Assembly (NCBI GenBank): GCA_015662405.1
Contig: DQUE01000124.1
Coordinates: 1 to 6,369, forward strand
DNA length: 6,369 nucleotides
Reading direction: 5' to 3'
Source of the DNA: Sulfurimonas autotrophica
Lineage (GTDB): Bacteria; Campylobacterota; Campylobacteria; Campylobacterales; Sulfurimonadaceae
Each line of letters starts with the position of its first letter. Position 1 is the stretch's first letter. Under the pieces are notes generated by a model that had not been told where the DNA came from, searched no databases, and saw only the letters and a program-made list of their open reading frames with translations. Positions 1-4,782 of this stretch are shown piece after piece. The translations under genes and the position numbers were made by a program.

Positions 1-1685
1 TAAAATCAAACGAAACAAAACAGACACTTGCTTTGGCCGCTACAGTTTTTGAAAATACAGAAGAGGCAATAATTATAACCGATGCACAAGGAAAAATCAT
101 CTCCATCAATAATGCATTTACAAATATGTATGGTTACCTACTAGAAGAGATCAAAGGAGAGAGTCTCAACTTTTTACACTCAGGAAAGCAGCACAAAAAT
201 TTTTACACAGAGCTTTGGGAGCAAATAACAGAACATGGTATATGGAAAGGTAAGCTTATCAACAAAACCAAGAGTGGAGAGCTTCTTCCTATCTGGATGA
301 CAATCAAAAAAATAGTAAACGACAATGGCGATGTTGTTAACTATACCGCAGTACAATCTGACCTTAAAGAGATAGAGGATTCACAAGAAAAAGCGAATTA
401 CCTTGCTTACCATGACCCACTTACAGGACTTTACAACCGTATAAATTTTGAAGAGTATTTAGAGCATGCACTCTTAAGCGCAAAACGAAAAGCAAGCATG
501 CTTGCGATACTCTTTATAGATTTGGATCGATTTAAAACTATCAATGATACTCTAGGACATGGCATAGGAGATGCAGTCTTAAAGATTGTTGCACAAAGAC
601 TCAAAACTACACTTCGCAAAAGTGACTTCATCTCTCGGTGGGGTGGTGATGAGTTTGTTGTTATTTTAGAAGACTTAGAATCTCTAAGCAATGCTACAAC
701 AGCAGCTGAAAAAATCATAAAAAGTCTGCAAAAACCTTTCCATGTAAATCAACATACACTGATAACAAGTGCGAGTATCGGCATAGCACTCTATCCAGAC
801 AACGGTGAAGATTCTCAAACGCTGATAAAACATGCAGATAGTGCAATGTATCTTGCAAAAGAGAGTGGTAAGAATAATTTTCAATACTACAAAAAAGAGC
901 TCTCTCAAAATATTCAAGATAGGCTTACTATTGATTTGGCTCTTCGAAATGCCTTAAAAAATAACGAATTTTTCGTAGTTTTTCAACCACAATACAAGCT
1001 TAATACAAAAGAAATTCACTCTGCTGAAGCACTAGTTCGATGGCAAAATTCCACACTTGGTAACGTTCCTCCTGACAAATTTATTCCTATTGCTGAAGAG
1101 AATAATGTTATCACTCCTTTGGGATATTTTGTTTTTGAAGAGTCATGCAAAGCACTCCAGCAAATGCAAAAAGCAAATGTGCCTATAAAGCATATCGCCA
1201 TAAATGTTTCTGCTTTACAGTTTAAAGAAGACGACCTTTTAGAGAATTTTTTAGACATTGTCAGCAAATATGGTCTTAAACCATCAGACATAGAGATTGA
1301 AATTACTGAACGATTTATTATGGAACATACACAGGCAAATATGCGTATATTACAAAACTTCCGAGATCATGGGTTTAAAATCTCAATTGATGATTTTGGT
1401 ACAGGATACTCTTCTATGTCTTATCTAAAGCATCTTCCAGCTGACATCATCAAAATAGACAAATCTTTTGTTGATGACATAGCACAGGGAAGTTCTGACA
1501 ATGCTGTTATCGAAGCTATTATTGCGCTTTCAAAAACACTAGGTTATATGATAATTGCTGAAGGCATTGAGACAAAAGAGCAGGAGAGATTCCTTGCACA
1601 AGCCAACTGTGATTTTGGTCAAGGTTATCTTTTCTCACGACCTATTACATGTAAAGAGCTTATTGAACAATTTGCTAAAGCTTAG
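1..1685 (+). CDS. PAS-GGDEF-EAL cyclic-di-GMP signalling protein (5' partial)
   Basis: Bifunctional-type enzyme for making (GGDEF) and hydrolysing (EAL) cyclic di-GMP, with a PAS sensor in front. The frame is open to the window edge and reads into a typical PAS entry (LALAATVFENTEEAIIITD), so the TTG at 33 is not a convincing start and the N-terminus is missing. Counting the codon at 33 as residue 1: PAS about 5-115; GGDEF domain about 122-288 with FIDLD (161-165), an intact product-inhibition site RKSD (195-198) five residues before GGDEF (204-208); EAL domain about 300-548 with EALVRW (332-337), Asn391, EIEITE (421-426), DDFGTG (453-458), KIDKSF (474-479) and AEGIE (509-513). All key residues of both domains are present, so both activities are possible; in such hybrids one often dominates. 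No transmembrane segment lies in the visible part; upstream domains are unknown. It converges with rplT. Confidence 0.95.
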   Translation, partial: KSNETKQTLALAATVFENTEEAIIITDAQGKIISINNAFTNMYGYLLEEIKGESLNFLHSGKQHKNFYTELWEQITEHGIWKGKLINKTKSGELLPIWMTIKKIVNDNGDVVNYTAVQSDLKEIEDSQEKANYLAYHDPLTGLYNRINFEEYLEHALLSAKRKASMLAILFIDLDRFKTINDTLGHGIGDAVLKIVAQRLKTTLRKSDFISRWGGDEFVVILEDLESLSNATTAAEKIIKSLQKPFHVNQHTLITSASIGIALYPDNGEDSQTLIKHADSAMYLAKESGKNNFQYYKKELSQNIQDRLTIDLALRNALKNNEFFVVFQPQYKLNTKEIHSAEALVRWQNSTLGNVPPDKFIPIAEENNVITPLGYFVFEESCKALQQMQKANVPIKHIAINVSALQFKEDDLLENFLDIVSKYGLKPSDIEIEITERFIMEHTQANMRILQNFRDHGFKISIDDFGTGYSSMSYLKHLPADIIKIDKSFVDDIAQGSSDNAVIEAIIALSKTLGYMIIAEGIETKEQERFLAQANCDFGQGYLFSRPITCKELIEQFAKA

Positions 1686-1765
1686 AATTGTTGCTATAAA
1701 AATGCGTAGAAAAGACTAACACTTCCAAGCCTATAAAGACTTGAAAAAAGTGAGGGGAAGAATGA

Positions 1766-2125
1766 TTATTTTGCTAATGCAGCTTTAGAAGCTTCAACAA
1801 CTGCAGTAAATGCTGCTGCATCATTCATTGCCATATCAGCAAGAATTTTACGATCAAGTTCGATACCAGATTTATGAAGACCATTCATAAAAGTTGAATA
1901 GTTCATTCCGTTCAAACGAGCTGCCGCATTGATACGGATGATCCATAGTTTACGGAATTCACGTTTTTTCTGCTTTCTGTCACGGAACGCATACATTAAT
2001 GAGCGTTCTATTTGCTCTTTAGCTTTTCTAAAGTGTTTACGACGACCGCTATAAAAACCTTTTGCTAATTTTAATATTTTTTTGTGTCTTCTTCTACGAA
2101 CAACACCTGTTTTCACTCTTGGCAT
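1766..2125 (-). CDS. rplT: 50S ribosomal protein L20
   Basis: L20 binds 23S rRNA early in large-subunit assembly and in other bacteria represses its own operon by binding the mRNA. The 119-residue product has the usual length and hallmarks: an N-terminal MPRVKTGVVRRRRHKK stretch, the very basic helix rich in Arg/Lys at about 28-60, and the C-terminal core LWIIRINAAARLNGMNYSTF (60-79). The ATG is supported by an AAGGAAA ribosome binding site about five bases upstream on the minus strand. It is the second gene of an rpmI-rplT pair, separated from rpmI by a structured 109-nt spacer. No strong intrinsic terminator follows it before the converging c-di-GMP gene. Confidence 0.98.
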   Translation of the reverse strand: MPRVKTGVVRRRRHKKILKLAKGFYSGRRKHFRKAKEQIERSLMYAFRDRKQKKREFRKLWIIRINAAARLNGMNYSTFMNGLHKSGIELDRKILADMAMNDAAAFTAVVEASKAALAK

Positions 2126-2154
2126 ATCTTTCCTTTTTTGTTTCTTTACCTATG

Positions 2155-2214
2155 CTACTTTTTGTAGTCAAGGTGCCACATCTATGGTGGACTTGCCCAA
2201 TTACTAAAAATTGG
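2155..2214 (-). promoter_or_regulatory. Tandem hairpins in the rpmI-rplT mRNA spacer
   Basis: The spacer transcript can form three consecutive hairpins. In transcript order: a 6-bp stem CCAATT/AATTGG (2209-2214 with 2197-2202); a two-part stem pairing 2192-2195 with 2169-2172 (CAAG/CUUG) and 2187-2190 with 2176-2179 (CCAC/GUGG) around a small internal loop; and a 4-bp stem CTAC/GTAG (2164-2167 with 2155-2158) around an A-rich loop about 30 nt before the rplT start. Known background: L20 autoregulates its operon through mRNA structures in E. coli and Bacillus. That this spacer is an L20-responsive site, or an mRNA processing site, is inference; the stems are seen by eye only. Confidence 0.4.
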
Positions 2215-2234
2215 AGATTAATGACAAAGTTAGC

Positions 2235-2429
2235 TTAGCTAACGATCATTTCCTTAATATTTTTTGCATCTGACTTAGCAACTACTTTTGGAGTATGTTG
2301 TCTACGACGAGTTTTTGCATCCTGTTTCGTAAGAATGTGGCTTCTAAACGCTGTTCCACGTTTAATCTGACCATTTTTCTTCACTTTAAAACGCTTTACA
2401 GCGCCTTTTACCGATTTCATTTTTGGCAT
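2235..2429 (-). CDS. rpmI: 50S ribosomal protein L35
   Basis: Small basic protein of the large ribosomal subunit. The 64-residue product has the typical L35 pattern: MPKMKSVKGAVKRFKVKKNG at the start, the middle FRSHILTKQDAKTRRR (28-43), and a short acidic/hydrophobic tail. A ribosome binding site AAAGGA lies about seven bases before the ATG on the minus strand. It is first in the rpmI-rplT transcript. In many bacteria, including other Campylobacterota, infC precedes rpmI; here the upstream DNA instead holds a divergent promoter region and an unrelated small gene, so the pair appears to be expressed on its own. Confidence 0.98.
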   Translation of the reverse strand: MPKMKSVKGAVKRFKVKKNGQIKRGTAFRSHILTKQDAKTRRRQHTPKVVAKSDAKNIKEMIVS

Positions 2430-2486
2430 CGATAATCCTTTTCGTAAAATATCATTGAATATGTTTTTTATAGAACAGAGTCTATG

Positions 2487-2504
2487 AAAAAAGCGCTAGC
2501 CGCT
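2487..2504 (-). terminator. Terminator-like hairpin in the rpmI leader (possible attenuator)
   Basis: On the minus strand the leader contains AGCG-GCTAG-CGCT followed directly by a run of T (2491 down to 2487), which is the layout of a short intrinsic terminator. The stem is only 4 bp, GC-rich, possibly extended by one G-U pair. It lies about 30-45 nt after the predicted transcription start and some 60 nt before the rpmI start codon, so it would act as an attenuator if functional. A 5-bp hairpin (ATAGA/TCTAT, about 2470-2485) follows it and might be part of an alternative fold. The short stem keeps confidence low. Confidence 0.3.
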
Positions 2505-2537
2505 CAAGCACTAATGCATGCATATTTTTGAACCGAA

Positions 2538-2546
2538 ATTATACCA
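2538..2546 (-). promoter_or_regulatory. Extended -10 promoter for rpmI-rplT
   Basis: The minus strand reads TGGTATAAT, a perfect TATAAT with the extended TGn motif. There is no good -35 box, only alternating A/T-rich tracts upstream, which is the usual look of Campylobacterota sigma-70 promoters. Transcription would begin near 2531, giving a leader of about 100 nt before rpmI. A 10-bp palindrome ATGCATGCAT (2514-2523) falls just after the predicted start. Confidence 0.65.
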
Positions 2547-2563
2547 AAACTTTTCTAAAATTT

Positions 2564-2572
2564 TGCTATACT
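2564..2572 (+). promoter_or_regulatory. Extended -10 promoter for the 78-codon gene
   Basis: The plus strand reads TGCTATACT, one mismatch from an ideal extended -10. Six to seven bases downstream is 2578-2579, exactly where the ATG at 2579 begins, so the mRNA would have essentially no 5' leader. It lies back to back with the rpmI promoter, the two -10 elements being less than 20 bp apart. Confidence 0.5.
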
Positions 2573-2578
2573 TCTGCC

Positions 2579-2815
2579 ATGATGATAGATAATTCCATAA
2601 AACATATACAAAATGCCCTCAAAGAGCTTGATGACGAAGTAGAAAAAATCTTACTAGACTGGAGCATTCCACTCAATGAAAAAGACAATCTCATGTTGCC
2701 TATTTTACAACAAAAAAAAGTGCTTGATCAGACGCTAGAAGATTTGACTTACCTCAAAGAACACCCGCCAACACCTAACCAACCCTGCGGAATTTCAAAA
2801 TACAGAGAAGATTAA
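2579..2815 (+). CDS. Small conserved-looking protein of unknown function
   Basis: A 78-residue acidic, Lys/Glu/Leu-rich protein that I do not recognise. It begins MMIDNSIKHIQNALKELDDE, is probably mostly helical up to about residue 60, and ends in a Pro/Asn-rich segment with one cysteine (PPTPNQPCGISKYRED). It has no signal peptide or membrane segment, so it is likely cytosolic. The reading frame is open back to a TTG at 2528, but that extension would overlap the rpmI promoter and lacks a ribosome binding site. I chose the ATG at 2579 (or the adjacent one at 2582), which coincides with the start predicted from the -10 at 2567-2572. No Shine-Dalgarno sequence is visible, consistent with leaderless translation. 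The SRP RNA promoter follows at once. That it is a real gene is inferred from its sole occupancy of the interval, its promoter and its plausible composition. Confidence 0.7.
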   Translation: MMIDNSIKHIQNALKELDDEVEKILLDWSIPLNEKDNLMLPILQQKKVLDQTLEDLTYLKEHPPTPNQPCGISKYRED

Positions 2816-2838
2816 GGACGTTTTTAAGGAAAAATAGC

Positions 2839-2844
2839 TACAAT
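2839..2844 (+). promoter_or_regulatory. Probable -10 box of the SRP RNA gene
   Basis: TACAAT lies just before the 5' end of the SRP RNA stem, inside a T/A-rich stretch that starts right after the preceding stop codon. Its spacing to the first paired base (2848) is short, so either transcription begins at about 2850-2851 or the effective hexamer is the overlapping TAGCTA (2835-2840). No clear -35 is visible. Confidence 0.4.
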
Positions 2845-2847
2845 TTC

Positions 2848-2958
2848 GGTGCTTCTCTTTAGACCTGTGCAATGGTCTGCTGAGGTAACGTGTCAGGGTA
2901 GGAATACAGCAGCACACCTTAGTATGCTATGTGCCGCAGCCATCTGGAGAGAGGCACC
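2848..2958 (+). ncRNA. ffs: Signal recognition particle RNA, small bacterial type (4.5S RNA)
   Basis: This RNA is the scaffold of the signal recognition particle: it binds Ffh and helps dock ribosomes making membrane proteins onto FtsY. The sequence shows the universal helix 8: GUG (2890-2892), the asymmetric loop strand UCAGG (2893-2897), GUA, the GGAA tetraloop (2901-2904), UAC, the opposite strand AGCAG (2908-2912), and CAC (2913-2915). Outside it, CUGAGGU (about 2880-2886) pairs with ACCUUAG (2916-2922), and AUGG-U-CUGC (about 2872-2880) can pair with GCAGCCAU (about 2936-2943) with a bulge. The ends close with an 11-bp stem (2848-2858 with 2948-2958, one G-U pair). The result is a single rod of about 111 nt, the normal size for the Alu-lacking bacterial form. 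The exact ends are estimated from the stem. No U-run follows, so termination or processing is unclear. Confidence 0.93.
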
Positions 2959-2999
2959 TATAAAAAATCACAAACCCACAAATATCGTAAAAATTCAAT

Positions 3000-3027
3000 A
3001 TCTCTGTAAATCCAAACGAAAAGAGAT
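3000..3027 (+). promoter_or_regulatory. Hairpin overlapping the ribosome binding site of the nucleosidase gene
   Basis: ATCTCT (3000-3005) and AGAGAT (3022-3027) are perfect complements separated by 16 bases. The downstream arm includes the only purine-rich sequence (AAGAGA, seven bases before the ATG at 3034) that could serve as a ribosome binding site. Pairing would hide it. Whether this matters in the cell is inference. Confidence 0.25.
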
Positions 3028-3033
3028 CAGATT

Positions 3034-3597
3034 ATGCTTTATATAGTAACCGCTCTCAAACCTGAAGCTCAGGCTTTCGTTGATAGATACAAACTCCAAA
3101 AAAGCAGACTACAAAACTATACACTTTTTCACAATGAAAATATCAGACTTATTATCAGTGGTATTGGTGTTAATAATGCTAGAGTTGCCACGCAAACACT
3201 TATCGATACTTATGATATTACAGATGATGACATCTATCTCAATGTTGGTATTTGCGCAGCACCCACATCCTACACTATCGGTCAATTGCTAGAAATTGGC
3301 TCCATAACGTACAAAGATACTACTTATACTTTTGACACAAGTAAAGACACCATTACATGTAAAGACGAAGAGGCTGTAATAGAAGAAGAGACAATAGTAG
3401 ATATGGAGAGTTTTGGCTTTTATGATGCAGTTATTCATAATCCTGCTATTAAACAATTTTCTATTCTCAAGGTTGTGAGTGACCACTTTCAACCACAAAC
3501 AATTACAAAAGAAGAGACAAAATCACTTCTATTTAATCTTATTGATGCTATAAATAGCGTAATAAAAAAGCATATCTCAATCAGGATTACTTCATGA
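3034..3597 (+). CDS. Nucleoside hydrolase/phosphorylase family protein (MTAN / futalosine hydrolase-like)
   Basis: A 187-residue cytosolic member of the PNP/UDP phosphorylase superfamily, closest in motif pattern to 5'-methylthioadenosine/S-adenosylhomocysteine nucleosidase and futalosine hydrolase (MqnB). Visible landmarks: the first strand MLYIVTALKPEA with Glu11 where MTAN has a catalytic acid; SGIGVNNA (42-49); LNVGICAAP (69-77); VDMES (122-126), whose Met-Glu pair contacts ribose in the family; and VVSD (147-150) with Asp150 at the purine-protonating position. It is shorter than typical MTAN (about 230 residues), with the loss between LNVGICAAP and VDMES. Campylobacterota make menaquinone by the futalosine route, so a role there or in methylthioadenosine recycling is plausible; the substrate cannot be read from sequence. 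Its stop overlaps the ATG at 3594 (ATGA), suggesting coupling to what follows. Confidence 0.8.
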   Translation: MLYIVTALKPEAQAFVDRYKLQKSRLQNYTLFHNENIRLIISGIGVNNARVATQTLIDTYDITDDDIYLNVGICAAPTSYTIGQLLEIGSITYKDTTYTFDTSKDTITCKDEEAVIEEETIVDMESFGFYDAVIHNPAIKQFSILKVVSDHFQPQTITKEETKSLLFNLIDAINSVIKKHISIRITS

Positions 3598-3644
3598 TAA
3601 AACCATTTTTACAAAAAAGGCTAAAAACTATAAATGAAAACTAA
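3594..3644 (+). CDS. 16-codon mini-ORF between the nucleosidase gene and the MltB-like gene
   Basis: An ATG overlaps the preceding stop as ATGA and is preceded by AGGA (3583-3586) at an ideal seven-base spacing, so ribosomes are likely to start here. The peptide is MIKPFLQKRLKTINEN, and its stop lies 11 bases inside the MltB-like gene. It may be a coupling peptide that carries ribosomes to the next start, whose own upstream AAGG is about 13 bases away. It may instead be the remnant 5' end of a gene lost here. I do not assign a family. Confidence 0.35.
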   Translation: MIKPFLQKRLKTINEN

Positions 3645-4620
3645 ACTTTTTTTACTTGTCATACTCACAACATCACTCTTTGCAAAATATGATAATTGTG
3701 CCTTCAAAAATAAACACTATGAGGATATTTGCAAAAAAGTTGTCAAACATGGCGTGAGTTATGAATACGCAAACAGGTTTTTGCTCTCCTATTTTAAGAC
3801 ACAAAAATATGATGAAATAACATGGAAATATATCCAACCCTCAAAATTAAAATACCATAAAGAGCAAGAGAAACAAGCAAACAATGTACTCGTAAAATTC
3901 GTGCCAAAAATGGTAAAAAATCTCAAAGAGTATAAGGAGGTTTATGATTATGCCCAAAAGAAGTATGGCGTCAATCGTGAGATAATTGCCGCTATTCTTT
4001 TAAAAGAGACAAAATTGGGAAAAATAAAACCCACCCATGATGCTTTCATAGTTTTTAATACCATAGTCACACGCATAAAACCTGATACAAGTAGAAACAA
4101 ATGGCTTTTAAAAATGAGCAAAACAAATATGACTTCCATTATCAAGCACTGTTACAAGAAAAAAATCAGCCCTGAGCAATGTAATCTCCCAAGCTCCTAT
4201 GCTGGAGCCGTCGGCATACCACAGTTTATGCCAAATAGTTTCATCTATGCAGACTCTTTTAAAGGAGAGGTTGCAGATTTAACAAAAATGGAAGATGCCA
4301 TTGTCTCTGTTGCAAAATTTTTACATGTAAAGGCAGGTTTTACAACACCTATCGACTGGAAAAAAATGCCAAACATTCCTACCGTAGAAAAAGAGTGGTA
4401 TACCTATGCCTACAAGCATGACAATGCCTCATTTTGTTATGAAAAAAGTAAAAATAGTACAAAAAAATATAGCTGCTTTACAAAAGGAAAACCCCACCTA
4501 GACTACATGAAACGCTATGTAAAAAAAATAATGCGTTACAATAACTCTTCAAACTATGCAGTAGGAGTTCTTAGGCTTGCATATGATGCTCATTTGTTGC
4601 TCAAAAAAAACAACAATTAA
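3634..4620 (+). CDS. MltB-like lytic murein transglycosylase (family 3), periplasmic
   Basis: Cleaves the MurNAc-GlcNAc bond of peptidoglycan, leaving 1,6-anhydro ends, during wall remodelling. The 328-residue protein begins with a Sec signal peptide (MKTKLFLLVILTTSLFA, cleavage about 17/18) but has no lipobox cysteine, so it is probably soluble in the periplasm, unlike lipoprotein MltB of E. coli. The SLT2-type domain shows the catalytic Glu125 in AAILLKETKLGK (119-130), the family signature SYAGAVGIPQFMPNS (188-202) and the C-terminal NYAVGVLRLAYD (307-318). Six cysteines fall in three close pairs (22/33, 173/183, 268/281), suggesting three local disulfides. The start is the first ATG before the signal peptide; it overlaps the end of a mini-ORF. 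Its closeness to the nucleosidase gene suggests one transcript. The gene symbol is withheld because family membership does not prove orthology. Confidence 0.9.
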   Translation: MKTKLFLLVILTTSLFAKYDNCAFKNKHYEDICKKVVKHGVSYEYANRFLLSYFKTQKYDEITWKYIQPSKLKYHKEQEKQANNVLVKFVPKMVKNLKEYKEVYDYAQKKYGVNREIIAAILLKETKLGKIKPTHDAFIVFNTIVTRIKPDTSRNKWLLKMSKTNMTSIIKHCYKKKISPEQCNLPSSYAGAVGIPQFMPNSFIYADSFKGEVADLTKMEDAIVSVAKFLHVKAGFTTPIDWKKMPNIPTVEKEWYTYAYKHDNASFCYEKSKNSTKKYSCFTKGKPHLDYMKRYVKKIMRYNNSSNYAVGVLRLAYDAHLLLKKNNN

Positions 4621-4655
4621 AAAAAGAGTCTCTATGTTTTACTTCTTCATTTTTT

Positions 4656-4661
4656 TATAAT
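4656..4661 (+). promoter_or_regulatory. Possible -10 box upstream of the MltC-like gene
   Basis: A perfect TATAAT preceded by a run of T lies in the 162-bp gap between the two transglycosylase genes. No -35 is evident. It would start transcription near 4668 and leave a leader of about 115 nt holding a 17-codon mini-ORF and a 12-bp palindrome. A second, weaker candidate is TAGAAT at 4692-4697. Confidence 0.4.
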
Positions 4662-4715
4662 CTTTTTAGTATCTCTTTAAGTATTTTAAGATAGAATTTG
4701 AGGAAAGATGAAAAG

Positions 4716-4769
4716 ATGAAGGTGCTTGTTAGCGCTAACCAAATATCATATATCGGGTTGCAGAAATAA
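4716..4769 (+). CDS. 17-codon mini-ORF upstream of the MltC-like gene
   Basis: An ATG with a strong ribosome binding site (GAGGAAAG, 4700-4707, eight bases away) opens a frame encoding MKVLVSANQISYIGLQK and ending in TAA 13 bases before the MltC-like start. The site is better than that of many real genes, so translation is likely. It may be a leader peptide or the preserved 5' end of a lost gene. The 12-bp palindrome at 4728-4739 is inside it. Confidence 0.35.
   Translation: MKVLVSANQISYIGLQK
4728..4739 (+). repeat. Perfect 12-bp palindrome (GTTAGCGCTAAC)
   Basis: The two halves GTTAGC and GCTAAC are exact complements with no spacer. It is GC-richer than its surroundings and lies between the possible promoter at 4656-4661 and the MltC-like start. 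It could be an operator for a dimeric regulator, but it also lies inside a mini-ORF, where it reads as ordinary codons (Val-Ser-Ala-Asn). Function is unknown. Confidence 0.35.
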
Positions 4770-4782
4770 CTAAAGGATAAAA

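Noticed and set aside
33..35. TTG at 33 as the true start of the c-di-GMP gene.
   Set aside because: The frame is open to the window edge and already reads as a typical PAS entry before this codon, so the gene starts upstream.
1711..1755. A possible terminator hairpin (CACTT...AAGTG with inner CAAG...CTTG) between the converging genes.
   Set aside because: The stem is interrupted and neither strand has a proper T-run after it; it could still be weak, but I would not call it.
2528..2578. An N-terminal extension of the small protein starting at TTG 2528.
   Set aside because: No ribosome binding site, it covers the rpmI promoter, and a promoter lies downstream of it just before ATG 2579.
2849..3046. 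A 65-codon plus-strand reading frame across the SRP RNA.
   Set aside because: It lies over the SRP RNA helices, has no ribosome binding site, and runs into the next gene; the RNA structure explains the sequence.
3080..3498. Overlapping frames on both strands within the nucleosidase gene.
   Set aside because: They are shadows of the family-matching frame, with no start signals or recognisable content.
4621..4655. AGAGTCTCT and following T-rich bases as a terminator after the MltB-like gene.
   Set aside because: The palindrome leaves no room for a loop beyond a 3-bp stem, so no stable hairpin forms.
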